Part shown: one piece after another, positions 1 to 12,066 of the stretch | Numbering within the stretch: position 1 is the first letter of the stretch | Layout: each line of letters starts with the position of its first letter | Source of the DNA: Monodelphis domestica | Taxonomy: Eukaryota; Chordata; Mammalia; Didelphimorphia; Didelphidae | Reading direction: 5' to 3' | Assembly: GCF_027887165.1 (NCBI RefSeq) | Contig: NC_077228.1 | Span: 212,463,635-212,527,634, forward strand | Length of the DNA stretch: 64,000 nucleotides | Translations under genes and position numbers: made by a program | Notes under the pieces: generated by a model | Database searches by the model: none | What the model saw: only the letters and a program-made list of their open reading frames with translations | Told to the model about the DNA's origin: nothing

Positions 1-1327
1 ATGACTTGAATATAAAGAAGGAAACTATATGTAAATTATGTGAACACAGAACAGTGTATATGTCAAACCTTTGGGAAGGGAAAGAATTTAAAACCAAGCA
101 AGACTTAGAGTCACAAAATGTAAAATCAATAATTTCGACTACATCAAATTAAAAAGGTTTTGTACAAACAATACCAATGTAACCAAAATCAGAAGGGAAA
201 TAACAAACTGGGAAACAATCTTCATAACAAAAACCTCTGACCAAGGTCTAATTACTCAAATTTACAAGGAGCTAAATCAATTGTACAAAAAATCAAGTCA
301 TTCTCCATTTGATAAATGGGCAAGGGACATGAATAGACAATTTTCAGATAAAGAAATCAAAACTATTAATAAGCACATGAAAAAGTGTTCTAAATCTCTT
401 ATAATCAGAGAGATGCAAATCAAAACAACTCTGAGGTATCACCTCACACCTAACAGATTGGCTGACATGACAGCTATGGAAAGTAATGAATGCTGGAGGG
501 GATGTGGCAAAGTCTGGACATTAATTCATTGCTGGTGGAGTTGTGAATTGATCCAACTACTCTGGAGGGCAATTTGGAGCTATGCCCAATGGGCGCTAAA
601 AGACTGTCTGCCCTTTGATTCAGCCATAGCACTGCTGGTTTTGTATCCCAAAGAGATAATAAGGAAAAAGACTTGTACAAGAATATTCATAGCTGAGCTC
701 TTTGTGGTGGCAAAAAATTGTAAAATGAGGGGATGCCCTTCAATTGGGGAATGGTTGAACAAATTATGGTATATGTTGGTGATGGAATACTATTGTGCTC
801 AAAGGAATAAGAAAGTGGAGGAATTCCATGGAGACTGGAACAACCTCCAGGAAGTGATGCAGAGCGAAAGGAGCAGAACCAGGACAACATTGTACACAGA
901 GACTGGTACACTGTGGTACAATTGAACGTAATGGACTTCTCCATTAGTGGCAATGCAGTGATCCTGAACAAACTGGAGGGATCTAGGAGATAAAAACAAT
1001 ATACACATGCAGAGGAAAACCTGTGGGAGTAAAAACACCGAAGAAAAGCAACTGCTTGACTACAGGGGTTGAGGGGATATGGTTGGGGATGCATAGTCTA
1101 AATGAACATCCTAGTATAAATACCAACAACATGGAAATGGGTTCCGATCAAGGACCCATGCAATACCCAGTGGAATTGTGCGTTAGATATTGGAGGGGTG
1201 GTGGGAGGGGAGGGAGGAAAAGAAAATGATTTTTGTATCCAAGGAATAATGTTTGAAATTGACCAAATAAAATAATGTTTAAAATCTTAAAAAAAGAAAG
1301 AAAGAAAGAAAGAAAAGGAAAGAAAAT
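1..1327 (+). mobile_element. L1 LINE 3' end (ORF2 C-terminus, 3' UTR, tail)
   Basis: The reading frame ending at 925 matches the C-terminal domain of L1 ORF2p: HMKKCSKSLIIREMQIKTT, RYHLTPNRL, CWRGCG, HCWW, IAELFVVAK, MEYYCAQ. The frame is shifted upstream near 110, so it is a dead copy. The 3' UTR runs to AATAAAATAATG near 1268, followed by a poly(A) and (GAAA)n tail. Confidence 0.93.
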
Positions 1328-1356
1328 GTACTGCACATTCTTTGTCTTCGGTCGTC

Positions 1357-1490
1357 TATGGGCATGTTGTTTCCTCTCCCTGTAGAATGGAAGTTATTTA
1401 AGGACAAAAACTCCTCCATTTCTGTCTTTGAGTCCCCGTGCCTATCACAGTGCTTGTGACAGAATTAATACTTAATATGTTTCTTGAATT
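1357..1490 (+). repeat. L2/MIR 3' tail-like fragment
   Basis: Recognisable as the common '...gaagttatttaaggac...cacagtgcttg...cttaatatgtttcttgaatt' tail of mammalian L2/MIR elements, diverged. Confidence 0.5.
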
Positions 1491-1751
1491 AAATTAAAAA
1501 TGTGTGTGGAGGGAGGAGGGGTGTGTAGAAGCTCCATGGTGGAAGGTCATATGACTGGGAGGCTCCAAGAGTAAGCTGACAACCAACTCTTTTCTAGTAG
1601 AACTCCTCGTTGCCCTGTACCATCACCACCATTTCTATCTCTACGTATACGCAGTATCTTCCTTCTGACAACAGTTTTTCTGGGTTGGTAACTATCTCTC
1701 TCTAGTTTCTAGGTCCTTTTAGGTCAGACTGAAGGTGGAGACTGTTTGTTC

Positions 1752-1975
1752 TTCTTATTCTTACTTGCCACTTGTATGGTACTTTACATACATAATCTAA
1801 TCTGATCCTCATAACAACTCTTTGAAGTAGGTATCAAAGGTATAATATACCCATTTGACAGATAAAGAAACTGAGGTTCAGGGACATTAAATGACGTTCA
1901 CAATCCCTTAGCAAACAAATGTCAGAGATGAGATTGAGCTTCAACTGCCACTTCAAACAATTACCATTATATCTC
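1752..1975 (+). repeat. MIR-like SINE
   Basis: Shows the MIR core: actttacatac, gatcctcataacaactc, acccatttgacagataaag, aaactgaggttcagg. Confidence 0.7.
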
Positions 1976-2185
1976 ACTGCTTCTCTGTCAGAGGGCTCTG
2001 CAGAAGACAGCTTCCCGTTACCCTGGGTGGGCCCTTGAGAATGGGGACCCAGTCATCTCCCTCTTTGAACATGAGGTTCCCTGATATTATCAACTGTGTT
2101 TTTCCCCCCACTCTCTCCATAACAATCAGCTATTCTCTAGGGTAGGGAACTATCTTCCTCCGTGTCCTATCCCCATTACTGACAG

Positions 2186-2455
2186 CTAGGTGGTGAAGTG
2201 GATAGAGTGCCAGGTGTGGAATTGGGAAGACTCCTTTTCCTGAATTTAAATCCAGCCTCAATTACTTCCTGGTTGGGTGATCCTGAATGAGTCTCTTAAT
2301 CCCCATTTGCCTCAGTTTCCTCATCTGTAAAATGAGCTGGAGAAGGAAATGGCAAACCACTCCAGTATTTTTGCCAAGAAACCCCCAAATGGAGTCAGTC
2401 AACAGTCACCAACAGTCAGATAGTACTAAAAATACTGAACAGCAATAACAACGAT
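2186..2455 (+). repeat. MAR1 CORE-SINE
   Basis: tRNA-like head (acagctaggtggtgaagtgg), core (ctcatctgtaaaatgagctg) and the MAR1 tail (ggcaaaccactccagtattt, gccaagaaacccccaaatgg). Nearly full length, sense orientation. Confidence 0.85.
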
Positions 2456-2829
2456 CCCCAGAACCCAATTCCATATAGACTTCAGCATGTAGAGGTTACT
2501 GAAGTGAGGCAGAGTGTGGCTGATGCCCAGGTCCAAGCCCTGGGAGGAGTCAGGGGAAGGGAAATAGGAGTCCTTCTCTACTCATGTCATCCTATTGGGT
2601 TCATTGACACTTCTGTTCCTGGATTCACTTATCTACCAGCACCTGCTCCCTGAATAGGATTACTTTGGGACTGGAAAGACCAGGGCTGGTCTTTAGTATC
2701 TGGCAAGTGGCTGGCCCAGCATAATTGTACACAGGAACAACAAAGGACGGGCAGCTAGGACTTGGTGCAGCAAGGGTGATCTCCAAGGGGATCGTCACAT
2801 CTTCAGAGAAAGTGTGGTCTGTAACTTGA
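2456..2829. other. unclassified, no gene seen
   Basis: Mixed-composition unique-looking DNA with no open frame of note and no repeat that I recognise. Confidence 0.4.
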
Positions 2830-3000
2830 AGATAATAATAATAGCTAAGCTTTATGGAGTTCTTTTAAACTTCCCATTAGGCGATCCTTATTTTACAAAT
2901 AAGGAAACTGAAGCCAAGAGAGATTGACTTGTTTGGTGCCACAGAGCCGTTATCTGAGGCAGGATTTGAACTTCTAAATTTCAAGTCCAGCACACGACTT
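2830..3000 (+). repeat. MIR-like SINE fragment
   Basis: taataatagctaagctttat, attttacaaataaggaaact and gccacagagcc follow the MIR order. An AT-rich stretch, 3040-3120, follows. Confidence 0.6.
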
Positions 3001-3139
3001 CCCAGTTTCTTAAAATAAGACGGAGATATTATGTGGAGATTTGTTATTAAAATAAAAATATATAATTATAAATATATAAATATATATAAATAAAAATAAA
3101 TCCAGATAAAAATAAAACAAAAAGATATTATTCCCCAGG

Positions 3140-3300
3140 GAGTGGATTTCATTCATTTAACCAATTGACCAAAAACATTTATAAAGTGCCAACCAAATGA
3201 AGAACATTGTGCTGTGGGCAGCAGGAGAGGCACAACATATAAATAGATGGTACCTGCCCCTCCGAGAGCTTACAATCTAGTTAGAAATAAGACATTAATA
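3140..3300 (+). repeat. MIR/L2-like fragment
   Basis: Shows the common marsupial tract: catttataaagtgccaacc, attgtgctgtgggca, gagagcttacaatctagtta. Confidence 0.5.
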
Positions 3301-3800
3301 TAAGTGGCTATGATATATATGTCCAGAAAACGTCTGTTGTCATCAGCAGGCGTCTCAGGGCTATACTTGGCCTCAGCATCTGAAAAGTTCTATTACCCAT
3401 GATTGATGGCTCCAAGAAGCTGCTATCCAGGAAGCCGGGAGGTGGAGAGCCTCCTGCTCTCCTGGACAATCTCAGTCAGGGAAGGCTGGGGCGAACTAGG
3501 TATGTCCCATTTGGTCTGTGAAAACTGATTTTAATTTACAGCCATTATATGCTAGGCAGACTGAAGTGGCCAGGATATTCCAAGGCCCAGGGGAGTCTGA
3601 CTTTCTTCTCCCTGGGTCCTTTGTCTCTGGAACGTTGACTGATCTCCCTCATCTGGGATAATAAGGTCTGAGCATCCCAGATGTGCAGGAAGCTGTGAGT
3701 CTGGGCTGGGAGAAGGAGATCCTGACAGTACCCTCCCAGAGACAGGGACTGAGACTGGCTGATTCTACTGCCATTCTTCCTAGAAAGAGTGGTAGGGAAA
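3301..3800. other. unclassified, no gene seen
   Basis: No recognisable repeat and no convincing exon. The long frame entering 3683 runs into a MIR and has no coding character. Confidence 0.4.
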
Positions 3801-3804
3801 AGAA

Positions 3805-4055
3805 CAAGTATTCATTAAGCTCCTACTGTATGCCAGACACTGTGTTAAGTGTTAATATTACCTCATTTGATCCTTATAACAATCCTGAAAAGCAGGTACT
3901 ATTATGGTGTGCATTTTACAGGAAACAAAACCAACATAGGTTAAATGACTTGCCCAGCACACAGCTATCTGAGACTGGATTTAAATTCAGGTCTTCCTTA
4001 CTCCAGGCCCATTACTCTACTTATTGTATCATCTACCTGCCTGGAGCAGAGTCTG
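3805..4055 (+). repeat. MIR SINE
   Basis: Strong MIR match: ctcctactgtatgccagaca, ctcatttgatccttataaca, gcattttacaggaaacaaaa, gacttgcccagcacacagct. Confidence 0.8.
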
Positions 4056-4564
4056 TGGACAACCATTAGTCAACTGATCAATCAATCAACAATTACCTAC
4101 TATGAGCCAAGCCTTGTGCTAAGTCTTGTAGGATTTTAATAATAATTAAAAGAGAAGGAAAAGAAAAAAAAAGATTCTTTCAGTCAAGTGAGCAGAGACT
4201 CACATCTGCAGCACTTTACGTAAAGTACAAGCTCCCAAAAAAGAGCCCCACAGTGTGGGTCTCAGCCAAATTTATCTCCCAAGCCTCCATACATAAAATG
4301 AGGAAGTAACTTAAAAGGATGCTGGAAATGTAGCTCAGGTGTGACAAATTTTCCACCTGAACATTCTGGGGATGCATATATAATGGATGAAATAATCCCT
4401 ACTCACAAGGAGTTTACATTCTAATGGGGGACATAAAAAAAGCAAAGAGAATAAATATAAAGAGAATTAATGAAAACACATGCAAATTAGTTAACCATGA
4501 GGCATTTAAGGAGGGATTGTAGTTCAAGGTAGAAAGGTTTTTACAGAGGTTATTCTTGAGGTGT

Positions 4565-5770
4565 GTCTTTTTTTCTTTTCTTTTTAAAAAATATTATTTA
4601 TTTATTTTAAAAATATTTTTCCAAGTTTACATGATTCCTTTTCTTTCCCTTCCCTCTTTCCTCCCCCCTCCCAGAGCCCACAAGCAATTCCACCGGGTTG
4701 TATAAATATTATCATCACTTAATATCATATTATTCATTTTTGCAGTAGAGTAATCTTTTAAAGCCAAAACCCTAAATCACATACCCATATGTACATGTGA
4801 TAAGTGATGTCATATGTTTTTCTTTTGCATTTCTACTCCCATAATTCTTTCTCTCAATGTGGATTTCATTCTTTCTCATAAATCCTTCAGGAATATCCTG
4901 GATTATTGTGTAATTAGAATCTGTTACCCTAAAAACTTCAATTCCCAGCACCCTACTCTCCTCACTTTACATGCTGACATAGAGAGTATATAAATCTGGT
5001 GTAGCCCCATCTCTCACTCTCTTGTCTTCCTGTCAGGGCTTTGGTGGAATGGACTTTTTAAACAGGCAAGGAGAACTTAGTCACGTTATTTTGTTAAATA
5101 ATTAGTTTTTTTTACTTCTATTTGCTTTTTATATCTTCTAATTCAAGTGATTATTAATAAACTTCATAAAATATAATTCTTGGAGCATTGGAAATATCAG
5201 TTTAAATCCTAGCATTGCTGCTAGTAAGAAAACCATTACATTGGATAGTTCCATAATGTTTCACTTTATGTGTACAATGTTCTCTTGGTTCTGCTCATTT
5301 CGCAATGCATCAGTTCATTGAGGTTCTTCCAGTTCATATAGAAATCCTCCAGATCATCATTCCTTCCAGTACAAAAGTATTCCATCGACATCATATACCA
5401 CAATTTGTTCAGCCATTCCCCAGCCGAGGGGCATCCCTTCATTTTTCAATTTTTTGCCACCACAGAGAGCACAGCTATGAATATTTTTGTACAAATATTT
5501 TCAGTATTATCTCTTTGGGGTACAAACCCAGGAGTGGTATTGCTGGGTCAAAGGACATGTAATTTTTTAAAGCCCTTTGGGCATAGTTCCAAATTGTCCT
5601 CCAGAATGGTTGGATCAGTTCATAGCTCCACCAGCAATGCATTAATGTTCCTATTTTGCCTCATCCCCTCCAATCTTTACTATTTTACTTTACTGTCATA
5701 TTGACCAATCTACTAGGCAGTACTTTGAGGCAGTACCTCAGAGTTGTTTTGATTTGCATTTTGGAGGTGT
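4565..5770 (-). mobile_element. L1 LINE 3' part, antisense, split by an LTR-like insert
   Basis: Antisense marsupial L1 3' UTR and ORF2 end: tttacatgattccttttctt, the A-rich tail at 4590, then accacaatttgttcagccat, tgaatatttttgtacaaata and tagccctttgggcata forms. It is interrupted at 4909-5214. Confidence 0.85.
4909..5214 (+). mobile_element. solo LTR-like insert within the L1
   Basis: About 306 bases starting TGTAATTAG and ending CTAGCA. It carries a TATA box (tatataaat near 4989) and a poly(A) signal (aataaa near 5156). L1 sequence resumes on both sides. A 4-base duplication (attg) is possible. Family not assigned. Confidence 0.55.
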
Positions 5771-6360
5771 GTCTTGAAGGAACAGAGGGATTCTATAAGG
5801 CAATCAGTATATTCCAGGCATGGAGATAGCTAGTATAAACTCAGAAAATGGGAAGATGCCAGCTTTATGTCCCAGCATTTGCCCAGATCACACCTAGCTC
5901 AGGGAGAGAGTAAAAGTCACAAGCTTAATCCAGCAATACTAAGGTAGGCTGTTCCAGGGCACCTACCCTACCTCCTTTGGGGTAGGATGATGTTGAAGGA
6001 AGAAGAGCTGGAGCCAACCATTGAGGAGGCTGATGCAGGACTCATTTGGCCTGTTCCTCCTCAGGGTTTGTGAGGTCAAGATAGCAGCAATCATTAACCT
6101 ACACTGATACAGTACTTCTAAGTTTAGAAGATACTTTCTGCAAATGAGAATAGTATCTTTCTTCCTTGGCATAGCAGAGGACTGGCTATCCTTTTCTTAC
6201 CCTCCAAGAAAAGGGCTGGGGACTGATCCTCTCTCCCTAGGCTTCAAGGAAAGGAAGACCCTTTCCTCTCTATATTATTGGTACATGAGTTACTCACAAG
6301 TTCTTCCATAGAGCACTTCACTAAACCTTAAAGTGCAATATAAATGACAGTTATTTTTGG
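5771..6360. other. unclassified, no gene seen
   Basis: Includes weak L2/MIR-like phrases near 6300 (cactaaaccttaaagtgcaa) but no clear element or exon. Confidence 0.35.
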
Positions 6361-6660
6361 TTGGTTGTCCTTCATTTTGAAGAAGCCAATAACATCAAGA
6401 GGTGATTTCTTGACTTGAGTATGAGTTGGATATAAGTACGGAAGAGTTGCACCATCATCAACCTCACTCTCTTCAGTCATCCAAGTCCAGTGGCAAGACA
6501 AAAGTCAAGACAACTGGTGATAACTCAGGATGCAGTGGATGATCTGGGCATTTTCTATGTCTGATCAAATTCTAAGTGATCCACAATGCCTACTAGTTGC
6601 CTTCATAATCTTTAGAACAAAATTTTTCTTGTCTATTTCATCTTCACAAGCTTGGGATAG
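6360..6660 (+). repeat. dispersed repeat family R1, copy 1 (RTE-SINE-like)
   Basis: Shares an ordered series of phrases with 50645-50960: gttgtccttcattttgaag, tcatccaagtccagtggcaag, ggtgataactcaggatgcag and ttttctatgtctgatcaaa. I believe it is an RTE-mobilised SINE known in marsupials, but the name is uncertain. Confidence 0.55.
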
Positions 6661-7555
6661 ATAATCCCCTAACTCACTGACAGTTTGAGATCTGTCAGTT
6701 ACCCTCAACTTGGTTTAGCTTGTCTGCCAGAGATAGTTTTACAAGGGCATGACCAATGCCCATGCTACAGCTTCTTGGAATCACATTTGAGAGTTGGGTG
6801 AAAGGTGGACACCAAAGGAGGATGAGCAGCTGTGAAAAGGGCTTCTCCCTACACCTAAAATATTACTATTATAGTTAACAATTAAGAATGGCCACAGCCC
6901 TTATGTTTTATCAGGCAACAGACCACACCTTTCTTTAAAGAGTCACTATTACCATGGAAGCAATCCCTAATACAACAATTCATCCAGACATCTATTTGGT
7001 AGCCCTTGAGCAGATTCCTCCATCTCTGCTCCTAGTCCTGCCACTGATTTCCAAGGTATGTAACCACAAAGCCACAATCAGTGTTATCCATTGTGCTGCC
7101 CATTTTCCATGGGACCAACTTCTACAACCAGTTAAAGAGTCAGGAGTACAGGGAGCTGGCCATGACAACTCTGCCAGAAAAAAAAAAGGTAAAAACAGTA
7201 GAGTTTAGCCCTAGGCTCCCTGCCCAGATTCTCCCTGGTGGCATAGGGTTACCAGGTATCAATGGCATCCCCCACATGCAGAGTCTGGGTAACTCAGTCA
7301 TAAATGTCTCCTAGAGAGAAGAGGGAGGGAACATTGATGAGTCATACACATTGGCACTCATAGGAGGCACAAGATCCATATCAATGCCAACTTCCTTATG
7401 CCCACACCTACCTCCACCTTCTGTCATCCAAATATTCACTATAATTCTCTGAGTAATCTTTCCAGCTCTCTTCACTCTTATAGATATTCTCAGCAACCTG
7501 GCTATGGTGTAGATCTCTGTCCTCCTGGCCATGGCTCCTGATGGTATTCCATCTT
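6661..7555. other. unclassified; possible old processed sequence
   Basis: Two overlapping frames (from 6954 and 7081) run to 7314 over an ATG in a CACCATGG-like context, with an internal poly(A) tract at 7167. I recognise no protein. Could be a decayed retrocopy or chance. Confidence 0.25.
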
Positions 7556-7642
7556 ATACAATGGTTTCTGACCTTTTCTGTAACACGGACCCCTTTTGGC
7601 AGCCCAAGGAAGCCAATGAACCCCTTCTCAAATAATGTTTTT
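7556..7642 (+). mobile_element. DNA-transposon-like element, left part
   Basis: The tract ggtttctgaccttttctgta...ggaccccttttggcagccc resembles a widespread old mammalian hAT-like sequence. Its continuation (gaatacataaaatag, ggaaaccacttatattg) sits at 8951-8995, after an L1 insertion. Confidence 0.45.
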
Positions 7643-8935
7643 GGATTCAGTTCCCTCTACAGCCAAGATGGCAGAGTAGAAATAGTGAAGCTCAAAACCA
7701 CCATGAGAATCCTTTCCAACCAATCTTAAAATAATGCCACAAAATGAAGACAGGAGTAAAAGAACCAACAAGGAGAGAGAATGAAACAACTTTCAAAAAA
7801 AGAAAAACCTAAAAGGTATTCAGAGAACATCTGGGGCACTGGGGTGAGAGGAGAGCATAGTCAGCAGGAGACTATAGCAAGGAGTAAAGAGCAAGCCAGG
7901 AATCCTCACATCCCCTCACTCCACATCTGCTGTACCAGGTTCTGAACCTGAACCTAAGCCGACATCTAAATCATGAGACCCTGCCTGGGCAAATAGAGGT
8001 CCAAGCTATTACACACCTCTTGAAATTCCAAGCAAAACCTGCAGTGAAGTCCAGAATTCCAGGACAGTCTGTACTGAAGCAGCCTGATCTGTGTGGGCCC
8101 AGAGCTAAGCCTGGAGCCCCAATCTAGGCCTGTGGTAAGGACATAGATCCCACTTTGGGTTAGTTGGTAGACCCAAAGAGGTGAGGGGGCCCTGATCCTT
8201 TGCCAAAAACTCAAGGCAGAGCCCCAGGGCAGGACAATCTACTGTGTGCCTGATCAGATAAAGTCCAGAGTGAGACCAACAACTTACACTTAAGCCTAAG
8301 GCTATAATTTGAGCAGTGCCTGACCTGATCAAGCCCACAGTGAGACCAAAAACTTCACCAAAGCCTGAGGCTAGAATTTCAGCTATCAGTAGTCTCAAGG
8401 GTTAATTGAATCAGAAGTGGGAGGTGGCTCTCAGAGCTCCCAGGCCTCAGGCCATCATACCATCTTGGAAGAACTGAAACTGGCAGAAATCCAGAAGTAA
8501 AGCTAAGGGTAGCATTAAGGAAGGACTGAAGTTTAAGACTGTACCCTAACCTCTCAGAAAACGGAGCCTACCTATAAAAAAGGTTGGAAAAATGAGCAGA
8601 CAACAATAAAAGCATCTAACTATAGAGAATTTTTATGGAGACATAGAACAAGGTACAGACACAGAAGGGGAAAGTGAAAGCAAAGCAAACACGCAAAGAC
8701 CAAAAGAAAAATATGAATGGACATAGATTCTGGAAGAGCTCAAAAAGGACTTAAAAAGCCAATTAAGAGAGGCAGAGGAAAAACAGGAAAGAGAAATGAA
8801 AGCAATGCAAGAAGAAAGGAAAAAAGAGGCTCAAAAGTTGAAGGAGGAAAATCAGGCCTTAAAAATTAGAATTAAGCAACTAGAAGCTAATGATTTCATG
8901 AGACATCAAGAAACAATAAAACAAAATCAAAAGAA
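7643..8935 (+). mobile_element. L1 LINE, 5' end only, flanked by 15-bp target-site duplication
   Basis: Contains the marsupial L1 5' UTR (opens near gccaagatggcagagtagaa) and the start of the ORF1 coiled-coil region (8730-8935: repeated K/E/Q-rich codons). It stops at an A-rich tract with aataaaacaaaatc. The duplications TCAAATAATGTTTTT lie at 7628-7642 and 8936-8950. No ORF2 or L1 3' UTR. Confidence 0.85.
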
Positions 8936-8950
8936 TCAAATAATGTTTTT

Positions 8951-8993
8951 GAATACATAAAATAGATAGCATTACAAAGGAAACCACTTATAT
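8951..8993 (+). mobile_element. DNA-transposon-like element, right part
   Basis: Continues the element interrupted at 7642: acataaaatagatagcatta, caaaggaaaccacttatatt. Confidence 0.4.
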
Positions 8994-9330
8994 TGTAACA
9001 TTTTAATTAAGAAAAATCTATCTTATCTCCCACCACCTACTCCATTTAAAAGGAAAGAAAACCAACCACCATGTTAGCAGATGGCCATATTCAAGCAAAA
9101 GAAATTCTTGCATTGACCGTGTCCAAAAAAATATATGTCTCAGTTTGTGCCCTGAGTCCAGAAGCTGGGTAATGTTTTATCATGGGTCTTTTGGAATAAT
9201 GGTTGGACTTTGCATTAATCAGAATTCCTAAGTCTTTCAAAGTTATTTATCTTTACAAAATTGCTGTTATAATTATAAATTATATAATATAATATTCTTC
9301 TGGTTGACTCTAGCCTGATTAAGCTCTTCC
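8994..9330 (-). mobile_element. L1 LINE 3' fragment, antisense
   Basis: gaccgtgtccaaaaaaata, gcattaatcagaattcctaa, gtctttcaaagttatttatc: antisense 3' region of a second marsupial L1 subfamily. Confidence 0.65.
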
Positions 9331-9349
9331 TATCTGTCTGACCATTCCT

Positions 9350-9830
9350 TCTCAGTCTCCTTTGCTGAATCTTTGACCAGGTCTTATGTGTTAATGGTAG
9401 ATACCCTTGGGTTTTGTCTTCTCCCTCTCCTTTCTCTTTTCTGTCTATACCATTTTTGCTTGGTGATCTCATAAACTTGTGTGGATTAGATGATCAACAC
9501 GATGCTGATGGTTCTCAGATCTTCTTATCCAGTCCTAACTTTTCTTCTAACTTCCAGAATGTTGTCACCCAACTGTTTTCTGGACATCCTGAACTTGATG
9601 TCCCATAGATATCTTGATCTCAACATGTCTGAACCTAAAGTCATTATCTTTCTCCCCTAAACCTTTTCCCTTCTGAATTTCCTTATTTCATTAATGTTGA
9701 GTCTTCCAGGGTTACAACCTAGGTGTGATGTCTTCAGCTCCTCACTCTCTCACCCCCCCCACATCAAATTTCTTGCCAAATTTTGACTATTTTACCTTCT
9801 TAATATTGTCAGTCCATCTGACAGGGTTTT
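9350..9830 (+). mobile_element. L2 LINE fragment
   Basis: Sense L2 reverse-transcriptase end: gatgctgatggttctcag is the decayed YADDSQ motif, followed by ttctggacatcctgaacttg, tctgaacctaaagtcatta and the ccctcaccccc-like run at 9758. Old and diverged. Confidence 0.7.
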
Positions 9831-11589
9831 CACCCAAAAGACAATGATTCTGGGGAAGGTAAGCTTTTTGGATTAACTTCATTGGCTATCCCTGAGAGGA
9901 GTGGGAAATTTCAGTCTCTGGTGATATTGGAAAGTCCCAAAGTTGCAGGATATTGGCAGCTATTTTGTTGCCTTTTTGTTGCTTAGCTGGGATTTATTGG
10001 TTTCCTGTTGCCTAGCTGGGGTTTCTTAGTTTCAAGGTTTATCAAATATTTTTTGTATATGTCCCCTTCTCTCCTCCACTATTATAAAGACAAACATCTC
10101 TGAAGGACTTAGGAACTCTAATCAAGATACAATGACCTATCACAGTTTCAGAAGTATGATGCTAAGTATCAGGGATACAAATGGCCTATCTCAGAACCAA
10201 GCCTGCTACATCAGCCCTTCAGTATTCTAGGGGTACCTTTAAGGGTTTCTTAGTGTTTCTTCTCTAATGTCACCTACTTGAGATCCCAAAAGCTTTATCT
10301 TTCCACATTTAGTTGCCAGTAAAAAGTGTCCTTGGTCCATTTAACCACTTGACATCAATTAATTTCTACAAATAGATATTTACTTCAAAGACATAGCAAG
10401 AACAAAAGTACAAAGATTTCATCCAACCTCTTGGAGACATACTCATCTATCCTACCTCAGTCTCTAGGGAGAGGAGATTTACTCTTAGACAGTTTCTATG
10501 CTATATTGGATCCACCAAGTTCATTTCCAAATGTGACATAACTGGTAGTAGATGAGTCCTAATTCAGATACTGCTAGACTGTTCCAAAAGTCACTCCAGG
10601 AGGTCACTCATTTTTTCCCAAGGCATCATTACTGAATTGGCTGCAAAACTTGGCATATACTTGAACTCTCAGAGTCCTGGAGGCTCATTCGCCAAACCTT
10701 TTCAAACTCTGTCTCTAGAAACAGAAAAGAAATAAAGCTAAGATAGTCCTATTTTCACAGCATCACATGGCTCAAAGGGGAGATGGTTCCAGGCTTCTTT
10801 CTCTCTTATCAAAGAAGTTAAAGAGATTCTCCAAGATTCACTAGCCAAACAGAATGTAGCCCAAGAGAAAATGGTGGAGACCCACGAAGGTCTTTTGGAA
10901 GGCAATCTGAGTTATGTCTATGAAGTCAATCAGAAGTCTTCTAACCATTTGATTAGCATATTGGAACAAGTTACAAAGGGTCTATATATATGTACTCAAG
11001 GTTCTCCAATGTGCTTTTGCTATATATTGACCACATATCATCACGACTCTGAATGTATCAGTCTGCATTATCCTATTCTAACAGGAACTGACAAAGCATA
11101 CAGGGTAAAATGAGGATTATAATAAAGGGGAGCTAGAAATTTGTGGGACTGAGGATGGTATTCGGGGACAAGGTTGATGGTTGGGATGTGGAACAGTCCT
11201 ACCAGTGAGTTGATCTGGCAGTGAAATGAGTATTTCTGGGGCCCCTCAGAATCCTGGCAATTCACTATGACTCTACTCCCCTGCCAGGTCCACCCAACCA
11301 GAAATTTGGATTCCACTCTGAGTCCGATGACTTTGATAAGGAAGTTTTACTTTATTTTGCTGGGGCCCAGACCTCTACAACACTTCTCAGATGACTCTAA
11401 CATATCTTCTGTGTGTACCCCACCCTTTCACTCCTACCTTCTAGCACCCTTTTATAGATATTGTTTTCCCCTGTTAGAAAGTTACTACCTACACATATCA
11501 GATTGGCCAAGATGACAATAAAGTAATTAAAGTTGGAGGGGATGTAGCTCTTCAAATCAATCACTTCCCCTTTTGGAAGTTGGCCATTG
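9831..11589. other. unclassified, one unexplained open frame
   Basis: No repeat recognised. An open frame on + of about 120 codons ends at 11113 (see findings); its middle reads VKEILQDSLAKQNVAQEKM. No splice signals or known domain. Confidence 0.3.
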
Positions 11590-11990
11590 ACCTCATATTA
11601 GTGTTCTTTTCTTGACTTTTTCCAGGAATCAAAATTAAACTTAGTGGCTTGGAGTTTATAGATTCTGTTCTCTTCATTTTTTTGAAAACAGGGACCACAT
11701 TTACCATTCTCCAGTTTTGGGTCACTTATCCCTCCCATCTTCCATGAACTTTCTGATGTCACTGATGGTGGCTCGGCGATCACATCTGCCAGTTCTTTTT
11801 GGACCTACGGTGACTTGGATTTGTCAAGGGAAGTCAGATGCTCTCTTACTCATATTGGGTTTGGCTGCCTCTTACATCATTTGTATTCTGTCACTTCCAG
11901 GGTAAAAGTCAAACTCCTTGGCAAAGAAGGCAGAAACAAAGTTCAGATTTGAACAGCTTTACCTTCTCTCTGTTATCAGTTACCATCTAC
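11590..11990 (-). mobile_element. ancient CR1/L3-like LINE fragment, antisense
   Basis: Order of phrases (gaaaacagggaccacatttac, tccatgaactttctgatgtc, gatcacatctgccagttctt, catattgggtttggctgcct, ggcaaagaaggcagaaacaa) resembles the antisense reverse-transcriptase region of CR1/L3 elements. Confidence 0.45.
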
Positions 11991-12066
11991 TGAAAACTTG
12001 AGTCCCAGAGGCAGCCAGTTGGATCAGTAGATAGAAGGCTTGCTTGACTTAGAGTCCAAGAAAATG

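Noticed and set aside
281-925. 214-codon open frame as a host gene
   Set aside because: It is the C-terminal part of L1 ORF2 in a dead copy.
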